Source of the DNA: Aurifilum marmelostoma
Lineage: Eukaryota > Ascomycota > Sordariomycetes > Diaporthales > Cryphonectriaceae
DNA length: 64,000 bases
Direction: 5' to 3'
Assembly (NCBI GenBank): GCA_027559495.1
Contig: JAMXSV010000028.1
Span: forward strand, 248,001-312,000
The stretch's first letter is position 1; every line of letters begins with the position of its first letter. The notes beneath the pieces are model-generated. The model worked only from the letters and a program-made list of their open reading frames with translations. It ran no database searches and was not told the origin of the DNA. Below, one piece after another: positions 12,145 to 22,454 of the stretch. A program made the translations under genes and the position numbers.

Positions 12145-12561
12145 CTAGGCGACGTCGGCCCAAGTAACCACACCCTCGGTAGAATCGGTATCGCGCTTAG
12201 CAACATCTGCCCAGGTAACGACACCCTCAGTGCTGTCACCATCTCGCTTGGCGACGTCAGCCCAGGTAACGACACCCTCAGTGCTATCACCGTCTCGCTT
12301 GGCGACATCAGCCCAAGTGACGACACCTTCGGTGCTGTCACCGTCTCGCTTGGCAACGTCGGCCCAGGTAACAACACCTTCAGTGCTGTCAGTGTCGCGC
12401 TCAGCGACATCAGCCCACGTAACGACGCCCTCGGTGGAATCGCCAGTGCGCTTGGCGACATCGGCCCAAGTTACAACGCCCTCGGTGCTGTCAGTATCGC
12501 GCTGCGATACGACAGGCGCGCCGAGAGCCGTGGCAACAAAGAGTAGGATGGAGAGCTTCAT
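12145..12561 (-). CDS. Repeat-containing RiPP precursor (dikaritin/ustiloxin-type)
   Basis: One exon, 138 aa. Residues 1-15 form a signal peptide (MKLSILLFVATALGA), followed by PVVSQR and then seven tandem units. The unit is xxDSTEGVVTWADVAKR (17 residues); only the first two residues vary (DT, TG or DG). Units 1 and 3-6 end in KR, a Kex2 site; unit 2 ends in ER; unit 7 stops after WADVA. This design (secretion signal, identical cores, Kex2 sites, adjacent UstYa-family genes) is that of precursors for ustiloxins, phomopsins, asperipin, epichloecyclins and victorin. Expected processing is Kex2 cleavage in the secretory pathway, trimming of KR, and oxidative cyclisation by the UstYa proteins. 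The core has no Tyr or Phe; Trp is the only aromatic residue. A TATA box lies about 130 bases upstream. The mature product and its crosslink cannot be read from the sequence. Confidence 0.92.
   Translation of the reverse strand: MKLSILLFVATALGAPVVSQRDTDSTEGVVTWADVAKRTGDSTEGVVTWADVAERDTDSTEGVVTWADVAKRDGDSTEGVVTWADVAKRDGDSTEGVVTWADVAKRDGDSTEGVVTWADVAKRDTDSTEGVVTWADVA
12148..12498 (-). repeat. Seven 51-bp tandem repeats encoding the core peptide
   Basis: Units run, in gene order, 12498-12448, 12447-12397, 12396-12346, 12345-12295, 12294-12244, 12243-12193 and 12192-12148 (the last lacks the two protease-site codons). The protein core STEGVVTWADVA is identical in all seven, while codons differ, including Ser codons TCT, TCC and AGC. 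This points to selection on the peptide rather than very recent duplication. Confidence 0.95.
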
Positions 12562-13858
12562 TGTGTTTGTGGACTCGAGCCTTCAACGAGAGAAGGAAGA
12601 AATAGACAGGATGATGTTGCTTTTGGTGTAAGAGCGGCGGAGTGTGTATCAACCTTCAAGTCAGGCTCACTCCTCTTGGGCTGCCATCCCTTTATATGGT
12701 AATTACAAATGCTCTTACCAGAACCCGGCATAATTGATTAGCATCTTAGTGAGAGAGAATCATTCTTCCCCCGTCCTTGTGATTCTCCCCGGTGATTCCT
12801 CAGCACTCATCCCGCTCGGGATCGTTTCGTCCGAAACTGAGCCTCTTGGACGATTCGTTATGTCGCAATAGTGGGATGCCCTCAGCTCAATGCCCCCAAC
12901 CAGTCACCGGGGTCACGAAGACACCGACAAGCTAATCAGCTTGAGTGACTCCTTCTCTACCTAGTTCTCCTCGAGGTCATCGGGCGTGATCCTTGACTTG
13001 TAGAGGTACTTGGGATTCGACTTTTGGCTTTGGGCTATGCTAAACGGCACCGAAACAGGAAAATATCGCGACTCACGACTTCGCCGACGATAAGTCACGT
13101 AGTTTCTGGCTAGGCTTGCATGAGTGTTCATAATGCCGCCGACGTGTCAGCCTTTGTGGGGAATTAGCGTGAGGCGCGGAATTATGCTGACCAAAAGACC
13201 TCCGTGGGATCTAGAACGGGGCGCTTATCGCCTATAGAGTAATGACCGGTCAGCAGTAGTTAAGACTTGAGGCTATTGTGTTGATTCGCCGCAGGATTGC
13301 AGATGCATAGGAGCCAGGTTGAAGGCGATATTGGCCATTTGGATTACGCGGCCGTATTAATTAGTGAATGCCCGAGCCTGCAGGTGGTCCTTTGAAGCTA
13401 ATGTCGACACTTTGCAAGCGCCTGGTCTGTACTTTTGGGTCCACGATCCTTCGTGCAATCAACTATGCAGTTGGAGGGGTTGGACTTTTAAAAGCCATTC
13501 GTTGTACAAGAATATTGCTGTCCTAAAAGAATACCGCCCTTCAACTCCTGTTCACCCTAGGTTGATCGCATGAGCACTGTGTGTGGTCTTGATCAAGCAG
13601 ACGCCAGTTGCAGTGTGCTGGCCATGGCAGATGCGGATTCCGGAAATGCAAAGTGCAATCAATCATTTGTACGTGTCGTCTTTGCCTAAAATCTTGATCC
13701 GCGATGCTACGATGCCTACATAAATGTAGTACATGAAGTCTAAAGTGATTCAAATGTTCTGGATGCAGCCCGAAAGTAATTAGTTCATGGCGATCCCGAG
13801 AATGGCTGACTTGTCTCCAACGTTTCCTCGTGATTACCCTCCCTTAACTCGCCCAGAA
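12562..13858. other. Precursor promoter and spacer
   Basis: About 1.3 kb between the precursor start and the 3' end of the first UstYa-family gene. Apart from the TATA box it holds no recognised gene. GC-rich patches such as CCCGCTCGGG near 12810 could be sites for a zinc-cluster regulator, but no shared motif was established. Confidence 0.5.
12691..12696 (-). promoter_or_regulatory. TATA box of the precursor gene
   Basis: TATAAA read on the minus strand, within CCATATAAAGG, about 130 bases before the precursor ATG at 12561. Its position and context fit a strong, TATA-driven promoter for a highly expressed secreted peptide. Confidence 0.6.
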
Positions 13859-14584
13859 CTATGGCTGTCTATAGGTCTTTTTGCCGCCAAGTATTCTGTA
13901 CCATCCAAAGCGACCCCTATTGACATGAACATGTGGACAGCTAGCATACTTCATATAAACAGTCTTATCAGCCAGCTCTTCATGCGAAAGCATCATCTCA
14001 CAGTGGCTCGTGTGATGAGGATCTGCCAGATATCCATCCAGGACTGACCCACCCACCGCAGCACGCTGTGTTTTTCTCCAGGCGTACATACAGTGGACGA
14101 CTTGGTAATGGTAGTCCACGTGGAACTCGTCCCATTCCCCTCGAAGAATCTCGTTGTCGGACACAGTGTCGCCGGTTTTGTTCGCGTCGCGATAGAACGC
14201 CCAGTCGTCTCTTTCCAAAAGTTCACTCGCCAGTTCAGCATCATGGCACCTCCAGGGCACCCAACCCATCAGTACAACATCAAACATACAGCCACGCTCT
14301 CTTGCTTGAGCAGGTGACTCGCCACACTCCTCATCGACTCTCAGCTTCAGCTCGTCGTTCTCGTTCCCTCTCGTAGACTGAAATCCAAGGAGTAGAATTC
14401 CACCAATGAGCACCAGTGTCACCATGAAAGATGTAATCACAAATAGGGGTTTTAGGCGAGCTGGCGGTTTTCGTACACCCGAGACATATTTGTTCTCGTC
14501 CTCAATATCCATGTTGTCGTCGAGGTGTCTAGGATCACCTTGTGGAAGGGCCTGTGGGATGTATTCCACGTATTTCGAGGCCAT
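13859..14584 (-). CDS. UstYa-family (DUF3328) oxidase 1, second subtype
   Basis: Single exon, 241 aa, starting at the ATG at 14584 (an open frame above it has no supporting features). A cytoplasmic N-tail precedes one membrane helix (about residues 48-68), then a lumenal domain. The subtype is marked by RGCMFD (98-102), a downstream W...C pair (110-113) and the end region HTSHC (191-195). The first metal-type motif reads QVVHC (161-165), so the first His of HxxHC is Gln here, though H159 is near. UstYa-family proteins carry out oxidative cyclisation or oxidation of RiPP core peptides in the secretory pathway. It is the UstYa gene nearest the precursor, on the same strand, and is divergent from oxidase 2. 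Function is inferred from family and context. Confidence 0.85.
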   Translation of the reverse strand: MASKYVEYIPQALPQGDPRHLDDNMDIEDENKYVSGVRKPPARLKPLFVITSFMVTLVLIGGILLLGFQSTRGNENDELKLRVDEECGESPAQARERGCMFDVVLMGWVPWRCHDAELASELLERDDWAFYRDANKTGDTVSDNEILRGEWDEFHVDYHYQVVHCMYAWRKTQRAAVGGSVLDGYLADPHHTSHCEMMLSHEELADKTVYMKYASCPHVHVNRGRFGWYRILGGKKTYRQP

Positions 14585-15393
14585 GGTGCCTGATGAACGT
14601 AGTATGACTGACAATGTGTGTCAAATGATAAGTAAATTATGGTCAAGGATTGAATCTGTCGAAAGTCAGTCTCGTTCCATGTTTCTGCTACCGAAAGGCT
14701 GGACCTACTGTGCAGGTGAAAGTGCCCGAAATGGCTTGACAGCACAAGCGACACCTTGGATCGAGTGTTTTGTCTGCTGCCCGGGGAGTAAATCGAACTG
14801 CACATGCTATCCAAAGACATTTCGCTGTTTTCCGGGGGGGGCCGTGATATCCCTGAGAGGATGGACTTGCTGCTTCAAGAGTATCGACTTACCGAGGATT
14901 CTCCTTTATTGAATTATGCAAACCAATTATCTTGGATTTCATCCGCTGGCTAGCGTGCCCCACGGAACTACTTTAAGTCATTCCTTTCGCTTACTGATGC
15001 AGCTTACAGTGAACGGCGTAGCGGGAGTCAGACCGTTATCCTGTTGCGGCAGCTTCCTGTCTGCAGCCCTGCGGCGTCAGATTAGGTCTTATCACCTCAA
15101 TGGGGCGAAGCCCACGTGAATAGCCTCGTCTCACATGAAGGAGGGCAGAAACAGACTCGGGAGCACGCAATTCTCCGATATCATGGTAAATGCTTACTGA
15201 CAATTCTTCTCGAGCTTAGACGCCGCTCCTGTTCATCTTGACAGGATAGTTTGACGTTCCCCAGATACAATTCGGATCAGAAGACAAACATCTTTCACTC
15301 TAGACACGCATGTTTGTGTGCGCTTGACTACCCTTGTCTAAGTGAGCATCGCAATCTCATTCTTGCTGCGGTCAACGTATCCTATTCTCCACA
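14585..15393. promoter_or_regulatory. Divergent promoter between UstYa-family genes 1 and 2
   Basis: About 0.8 kb between two divergently transcribed cluster genes (ATG at 14584 on minus, ATG at 15394 on plus), so it must hold both promoters. No TATA box or regulator site could be assigned. The plus-strand frame at 14406-14912 is an antisense shadow. Confidence 0.5.
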
Positions 15394-16531
15394 ATGCTTT
15401 CAGATTTGAAAAGGCAGTTCAACGATGCAGTCTCTTCTCGGCTTGTGCAGAGAGACTATCAGACACTCCCGCAGCCAGATCAGAAAGATGAAGCCCTTGA
15501 CAACATCTCCCTCCCTGCGTCAGATGGGGATATCGCGGTCAATTTCGCCTTGGTCCGAGAATTGAGGGTTCTGAAACTCACCATCACCGTCCTTGCAAGC
15601 CTCTTGACCTTTGTCTGCATTTTCTGGGCCAGAAGAGAATTCTGGACAAAGGACACCTTGATCAATATTGCCGAGCTTTACTGTGAGTGCCGAGAATCCG
15701 GCAAGAAACATTTTCTAGAGGGCACTTGTAGATACTAACGTCTACTAGCCACGGAGGGGAACAAGATTGACTACCTCTCGAGAAGCACTCCAGAGCTCTA
15801 CTCTCCTGCTTTCGAAGCCGTAGAATACAAGCCTGTCGTATTCCACAACAACTTCCATGAAGACCGGACGCCTTGGCAGGGCCCTCCGAGCGATGAGGTG
15901 GACAAAGCATGGGATGCCATCTATCGAGGTAATTGACCTACCACCCGATCCCTCTCTACACTCACCCCGACATCGTTCGAAACTGACTTCAGTTACCCCA
16001 TGTTAGGCGTTGGTGTGATCAAAATTCCAGGGGCCCAGGCAGAACAGTTGCCGAACCACACTTTACCCATCCCGGGTGAAGAAGATGGTTACATCGTTGG
16101 GCTTGAGGTCTACCATCAACTGCACTGTCTGGACTTCCTCCGTCGAGCATTATACCCCGACTACTACGGCGGCGATAAAGCCATGAATGAACAACAGAAG
16201 CAGGAGTACTGGATCCATATCGGTAAGTACAGGCCAAACAAACAAGTCCCAAGCTCGCCGATACAAGGACTAACCCTTTGCCGCAACGCCAGATCACTGC
16301 GTGGACAATCTTCGTCAGACTATCACATGCTACTCAGATGTCAGCACCATTCCGTGGAAATGGATGGACAGGGTGCAGTCAGAGTTCCCAGACGCGCACA
16401 CCACTCATGTTTGCCGTGACTTCGAGAAACTGACAGAGTGGATGTTGCATCCTGATCGTCATTTTCCGCAGGAAGAGTATCAGATCCGCTTGGAAGCTTT
16501 CCATGCAGCCTCTCATCATCACGGTGAATAG
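15394..16531 (+). CDS. UstYa-family (DUF3328) oxidase 2, canonical
   Basis: Four exons: 15394-15682, 15749-15928, 16007-16222 and 16293-16531, 307 aa. All three introns have GT-AG ends (GTGAGT, GTAATT, GTAAGT) and are phase 1; the first contains a clear TACTAAC branch site. One membrane helix lies at about 61-79. The lumenal domain contains both hallmark motifs, HQLHC (193-197) and HIDHC (227-231, followed by VDNLRQ). It also has the family features YSPA, a PSDEVDKAWD stretch and a late TTHVCRDF segment. In characterised dikaritin pathways such proteins form the macrocycle oxidatively. The gene is divergent from oxidase 1 and convergent with oxidase 3. Confidence 0.93.
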
Positions 16532-17301
16532 GTCCGTGAAGAGGATCATTTGAACATGGTCACATTGTATTCTGCCTGACGGACGGACCGAAGTCTCACG
16601 AAGCACTCCGGAATCGACGTCTTGGCTGTGTATACGGGGTGAAGTTATCGTTGTTGGCTGTAGTACAATGCTGCGTGGCAATTGAACGAAATTATAAGAT
16701 GAAGAAAAGAAAAAAAAAGAGATCAATAAAACCGGCAATCCGGTTCGTCCTCAGTGCATTGGTCCAATGATTTAAGGGGAAATATGAGTCAAATTAGAGA
16801 AATGTTGAAGATTGAGATAAATGAACGATTAACTTGAAATTTGTGCTCAAATAACAAAAGCATCTTCGTCCAAACATTTTGTTGATTGTTGTTGGAAGGA
16901 TCATTGTACGTAGGCCACTCGAGACGATATGTAGTCACTCGAGTACCATGATAATGGGCCTACTCCAGAAGCGGTACTGAGCGATTGTCGCAAAGGGACC
17001 GCCCTCTTCTCTATCACCTTTGCAGATGCTCGACTGTCCATGATGCTCGAGACTCGTACGATCCAGAAGTCGAACTGAGAAAAAGTTACAAATACGTAGC
17101 AGTAGTGACGAGCATAATCATCAGGCATTCACTTCTGTCAATCGAGTTAAGAAATAAGGAAGCTAGAATTAAGCTTCGAGCACTCAATCACCGAGAAGTC
17201 TTGTGATTTAATATGAACTTCATAATCGATCTTGGATTAATTTGGTCTGCACTGGGTTCCTGTAACATAAATATTCCACGTTGTAGCAAATGAATGCCTT
17301 C
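16532..17301. other. Convergent spacer between UstYa-family genes 2 and 3
   Basis: About 0.77 kb between two 3' ends, AT-rich, with A-rich stretches near 16700 that may carry polyadenylation signals. No gene seen. Confidence 0.5.
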
Positions 17302-18423
17302 CTAAGCCTCAAACACGGGCTGTATTGCCTCCGCCCCATCGTATCTCGCAACAACCCAATCATGCAAGGCTTCAAAGTTGCGGCAGGTATGTGGTACATC
17401 TGAATCTACATAATTCCTCCCCAGGCCAGGGTAATATTTTGTGGGTATCGGTGTCATATCCCCAGAACACATGATGTACTGCCGCATCTGCTCGATACAG
17501 TGATTCTGGTGAAGTGCAGCGTTATTTGCTCTGGCTTTGTGCCCATGATTGCCATAATGCTCCGGCATAAGAGCTTGCCGGAGTTGATTCTGCAGCAGAA
17601 GGACTTAGCAACACCGCGTAGACCACGGGCTGAGAAAAGGAGGACAGCTTACCAAGCAGTGAAGGGTATGGAACATATCTAGTCTGAACTCACGTGTTAG
17701 CTGATTATACCACTGGAGAGGACAAACTCGATCAAAATTACATACCCAGCAACATAACCGCCCCGCTGGTGATCGAAGTATAAATCAATATCCTTCTCAC
17801 CCCAAGACTGTATGGCTTCTTCTCTCGTGACGAGGATGTAACGGCCTGGAATTGCTGTCAGAAATCAACTTCGCATTCCGCGGATGCCTCATGGCTTACC
17901 CCACGTGAGGTTGTCCCAATTCTGGTCAATCTCAGGGTGGACACTTGGATCACCAACATAAAGCGTAGGCTCTGGGTTGGGAATCCACATGGTCCCGTCC
18001 TCATGGAATGATGGTGATCCTGTAAAACGGACTTGTTCGACGCGAATGTGCTGCCGAGCCGTTACTGTTGAAGAGCGGGAGAAGTCAGAGGATACAGGTT
18101 GGACGCAATGGGATGGTCTAGGTAAGGAGCCTACCAAAGTCGGTGGCGTATCCTGACGCCAAAGACGCAGTGTCCTCATGCTCGCGACACTGCTTCTCTC
18201 GGTAGCGACTGATCTGCATGGATAAAACCATGGAGATACAGGCAAACACTATAGTGAGCGCCCATGGTAAAAGTTGGCAGAGACGAGACCACCTCTCCCC
18301 AGGGCGGTATCGCAAAGACTGCGCGGATGTGTCCTCGATGGAGAGGTCATCCTCTGTTGACACTGGAGAGTACTTCATGTGTCCAGAGTTAAGAAGTGCT
18401 CTAGATGGTCTGGTAGATGACAT
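17302..18423 (-). CDS. UstYa-family (DUF3328) oxidase 3, canonical
   Basis: Five exons on the minus strand: 18423-18135, 18064-17900, 17845-17746, 17683-17653 (31 bases) and 17589-17302, 290 aa. All junctions are GT-AG and the frame closes. One membrane helix lies at about 51-69. A VRFTGSPSFHEDGT segment, YVGDPSVHPEIDQNWD and a YVAGLDMF stretch are typical of the family. The two metal-type motifs are HTLHC (190-194) and HQNHC (222-226), and the C-terminal region has VPHTCRNF. Introns 1 and 2 fall at the same places as in oxidase 2, and the last intron at the same place as in oxidase 5, so these three are paralogues. Expected role: oxidation or cyclisation of the precursor core. Confidence 0.92.
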
Positions 18424-19429
18424 AGCGAGAACTTGAAACCGCAGAACCCAAGACAGGCGCGAAGAACAAGTTTTGCTTGCCCGCTTTCAAAGCCACCAGC
18501 ACTCTTCCACGCCAGAATTTTGCAGAAAAACGAGGGTTGGTGCATCTGTTTGCATGTGGAGAGACCAGAGACTGTTTCTCATCCTGCTAGCTATCTATCT
18601 GACCTCGGCATCTGTCGTTCCTTGATTCCACATTAAATCCGCACCCGGACCCGGACCTGACAACGCGAGGCTGAGGCACAGCTTTGCTCAGACTAGCCTC
18701 GCCAAGTCGGCAGGGGACACGTAAGTTCTGAGTAACTTGCTATCATCCCGCAGGATTCACACTAGTCTACTCAAGAGAACCATCCGCTTCATTATTTGCA
18801 TACCGCCTTAGAGAGGCTGCCATGCAACCGTTTGTGGAGCCCCGCCCCCAACGTTTTCACTTTCGACCTTCTACTATGGATGCTCTAGACAGGGAGGCTT
18901 ACAAAGGCTATGCAATGTGCCAAGGCTAGTACTATAGCAGTAAGTCGTGATTGGGATAGATGCTTCGATATGGTTTGAACGGCGCAAAGTCGCTTAATCA
19001 CCTTGCATAACTTGGCGGATCCCACCGAAGGCCTGGCCACTCATCCCTTGTCTTGTTGTCTCAAACAAGGCTTCACGAGCAATGTACCGTGACATCTTCA
19101 GTATATCCTACACTTGGTCTAATATTCCGTCATGCATCATGGACTAGCGGACGAGCTTCAATAATGACCTTTTGGGCGATAAGGAGGATGCGATCCTACG
19201 GCGGCTGAATTGGCCCGACGGAATAGCGTCCTATCCATATCCTGAAGACTGGGAAAGCCTCCTTCACAGGACTTGGGTCTCAAGAGTCCCCTCCCCAACA
19301 ACTGCCTTCCCATTCCTACAAGTTTGCAAGGCACTCTCTGACTTCGAGACGACTCGACGTTATTCTACGTGCATATTAGACTCCTCAAATCTTGTCCTTT
19401 TTCACCCGTCTTGGTACCTCATCAGTTGA
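18424..19429. promoter_or_regulatory. Divergent promoter between UstYa-family genes 3 and 4
   Basis: About 1 kb separating two divergent cluster genes. CGG-containing patches (for example around 18640-18720) are compatible with zinc-cluster regulator sites, but no defined motif was established. No gene seen. Confidence 0.45.
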
Positions 19430-20253
19430 ATGGGCCATCCTCCTTCTTCCACTTCCCCGAGCAAGATCATGGACTCTCACAAAGAAGACCACAAGACCTC
19501 TTTCGAGGCTGCGTCACTGTCAGACGACGACTCCGGCATGACTCTTCTGGGCGAACGGCTCAAGGTCGCCAGTCAGAACCGCCGTTCCCGGTCGGGCCTG
19601 GTCCTCAGAGCTCTCCTCGCCCTGACCGCACTGGTCTGCGCCAGCTCAATTCTTTACACGGCCAAAGAGGTGCATGATATCGCCCGGGCAGGCGCCGTCG
19701 ACCACGGCGATTGTGGTGCAGACGGGTCTGTCGAGGAAGCCCGCGCAAAGGGCTGCATCTTCGACCCGATGGGTTGGATCTGGGTCCGGCCCGAGTGCTA
19801 CGACAAGGAGATGGTGGCAGACTTTATGAATAGGACCGACTACTCGTGGCATTTCGACCCCAAGTTGACGCCCGAGTCGGAGGTTCCGCTTGATGTTGTC
19901 TTCCGTGGAGACTATCCCAAGTTATTCACGCAAAAGAAGTACCATTACGTTCATTGTACCGTGAGTGAATATTAGTGCCTCATGCTTTCATCCATCTGTT
20001 CTTTTGCCTCACTATAATTATGTAAATCAAGTTGACTCACCATCTTCTACAACAGTATATGTGGAAGAAGATGCACAAGGCACTTCTCGAGAAGAACCAT
20101 CCCATCGACAGTTATCTGATGGATTGGAAGCATACAAATCACTGCGAGATGGTCCTCCTTAATGAATGGCTGCACGAGGACACGGAGTGCACGGCGGAGA
20201 TGGTCTGTCCTACGTGGGTCCGGGCTACCTGGACGTCTTGTCAACAGTATTAA
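19430..20253 (+). CDS. UstYa-family (DUF3328) oxidase 4, second subtype
   Basis: Two exons, 19430-19960 and 20056-20253, with a phase-0 intron (GTGAGT...CAACAG), 242 aa. A second in-frame ATG at 19469 would give 229 aa, and I cannot decide between them. One membrane helix lies at about 57-76. It has the subtype signature KGCIFD (108-112), GWIWVRPEC, then HYVHC (172-176) and HTNHC (203-207). The intron falls between HYVHCT and YMWKKMHKAL. It resembles oxidase 1 but keeps both HxxHC motifs, so oxidases 1 and 4 form one subtype and 2, 3 and 5 the other. Function is inferred from family and cluster context. Confidence 0.88.
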
Positions 20254-21292
20254 GAAGACATAACCTGAAGTCTGAGACCATTGAACAAGAGTGTCAGGTG
20301 ATATCGTCAGAAAAGGAAATCTTCAGCGCACACAGCTGAAGAATACATAGTACTCGACCACCAAAAGCCTGATGGTCTTGTGCCTAGGTGGGGACCGCGC
20401 GGCCAGATAGGCGCAGGTTGAAGTATTGATATATGCCGCAGTGGCAGCGCATTTGATTATACAGTCCTAATGAGACCAAACTAGTCTTTATACTATTGGC
20501 GAGAGAATCATAATAAAGCTGTATTTCCCCATGAACTTCCATGGCGACAGTGCTCATGGTTGAATATTGCCGGTGTGATCATCTGTTGACGCATTTCGTT
20601 ATTAGATGGCATGGGAGCAAGTGTCATTCCCTTTCGCCAAATTTATAGCACTCTTTCCACAGCGTGGCCTTTCTGGTAGTGATTCAGCAATTCCAACCCA
20701 GTACTCATTTGCAGTGTTTTAAACGCGACGGCGACCGTAGACGTCCAAGCCAGATGGGCCAACCTTCTACGGGCTAATACTCAGGCCATATCCACGAAGG
20801 CACCTTTGACCAGACACGTGAAACAAAAATTGTTGAAGATTCTACCAAGCTTGATATTCTTCTTGTTTTATCTAAGAAGGCATGCAAAACTCATTCCCGG
20901 GTAGGTACAGCTGCTATCTGAGGTGGACTCCCCCGGGCTGTCACTATTGCTTCGCTCAGCCTTGCGTTTTTATAACGGTGCTGGCATTGGGAAACCCGCG
21001 ATGCACGGCAATACTTCCGTATGCACCCTCGCAGTTGAGTTGAACATTCCCAATAACCCGTATTTCTCGATGATTAACTTGGCATTGATACATGTACTTT
21101 GGAGACAAAATTTGGTCTTGTGGGCCCGGCGCGGGCTTGTACCTAGGTATCGATTATGGCAACGTCCCCAAGTACTGCAGAACCTGAAAACACTGATCAC
21201 AACACTCAGAGCAGAGCAATATGGCACAGCATGGGATGATTATGATATAGATTTACGTTTCTCTTTAGGTATATGTGACTAGTATAATATAT
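20254..21292. other. Convergent spacer between UstYa-family genes 4 and 5
   Basis: About 1 kb between two 3' ends. Only short frames without family resemblance are present, for example plus strand 20923-21282. No repeats or RNA genes recognised. Confidence 0.5.
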
Positions 21293-22454
21293 TTACTCTG
21301 CCACCTCCACCGCAGCGGCCACCTCTTCCAACCCGACAACCGCCACCTCCTCCTTCTCCTCCTCCTCCTTGCTGTGCATCAGCGACTTGTCCCGCTGCAC
21401 ATACAAGTCCCCGCCCAGGTTCCGCCGCCTGACAAACTTGCGCAGGGCCGAGAAGTCCCTGCAGACGTGCTCCTGGTTCGAGTCAATGTACTGGCGGTGG
21501 GCGCCGTCGCGCCACTTGGTGGGGATCAAGGTGGTGCTGCCGTAGCACTGGACGTGCTGCCGGATGGCGTCGAGGCAGTGGGCGGTGTGCGCGGCATTGG
21601 TCTCGACGGGCATGCCGTGGTGGTTGTAGTGATCCGGGGAGAGGGCCATACGGATTTGGTTCTGGAAGAGGTGTTTGTCAGTCACGGAGGCTCCTTTTCG
21701 TTTCTCCCTCGAACGTCCCGACAACAGGAAAGGCAACAAAGATAAGAGGGTCCAACGTACGAGACAGTGCAGCGTATGGAACACGTCTAGCCCTGCGGTA
21801 TACCCGCCATGATCTTCATCCACATACTCGTGCCGCCTCTCGCCCCATGCCTCGATGGCCTCCTCCTCTGAGATGGAAAAGTACCGGTCTCCAATCAGGT
21901 CGATCCAGTTGTCGTCGATCTCGCTCGAGGGCTCGCCGACAAACAGCTTGTTCTCGGGCCAGTGGGCGTGCTTGTCCACTTCGGGGATGTGCATCGTGCC
22001 GTTCTCGTCGAAATCTGGGCTGCCGTAGAACCGCCTGACCTCGAGGGGAACCGCTTCGAGGGATTCTGAGAGCAGGGCGGAAGACATTAGCGTTAGCTCC
22101 TCTCGCAGCTCCATATCGTACTACAATCTTGCTTCCTCTCTCGCCCTGCTGCCGCTGGGGAAAAGCAGTCTACTCACTCAGGTCTGTCGAGAACCTCGTC
22201 TCATACGACCCAAACCTCCTCGACTCGGGCCGCTCGAGCAGCAACAGGATGGTGGTGGTAGCGAACACGCATGTCAGCATCCAAGGGATCACCTCGGGCG
22301 ATATTATGCGCGATCGCCATGAGCGCCTGGGCTGGACGAGACGCGGCCTGGCAGCGATCTCGGAGTCTGTGGAGGACCTGGGTTCATCGACGAAGCGCAC
22401 GTTCTGCACGGCCTTCTCGAGGTCTCTTGACCGGCGTGGCGACTTGAGGGGCAT
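21293..22454 (-). CDS. UstYa-family (DUF3328) oxidase 5, canonical
   Basis: Three exons: 22454-22178, 22065-21761 and 21661-21293, 316 aa. Intron 1 is GTGAGT...CTCAG with a GCTAACG branch site. Intron 2 (21760-21662, GTACGT...TTCCAG) is 99 bases long and has no stop, so it could be read through. One membrane helix lies at about 55-73. Motifs are HTLHC (189-193) and HTAHC (219-223), with VGEPSSEIDDNW and EHVCRDF segments. The C-terminus carries an unusual Glu-rich and Val/Ala-rich tail of about 25 residues that oxidases 2 and 3 lack. Expected role is oxidative cyclisation or tailoring of the core peptide. Confidence 0.92.

Noticed and set aside
12148..12498. CRISPR-like array
   Set aside because: The repeats are contiguous 51-bp coding units without spacers, in a fungal gene.
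12230..12631. Repetitive frame on the plus strand opposite the precursor
   Set aside because: Its repeats are the antisense reading of the 51-bp units; it lacks a signal peptide and protease sites.
14406..14912. 168-codon open frame on the plus strand
   Set aside because: Overlaps the N-terminal part of UstYa-family gene 1 on the other strand and has no family resemblance.
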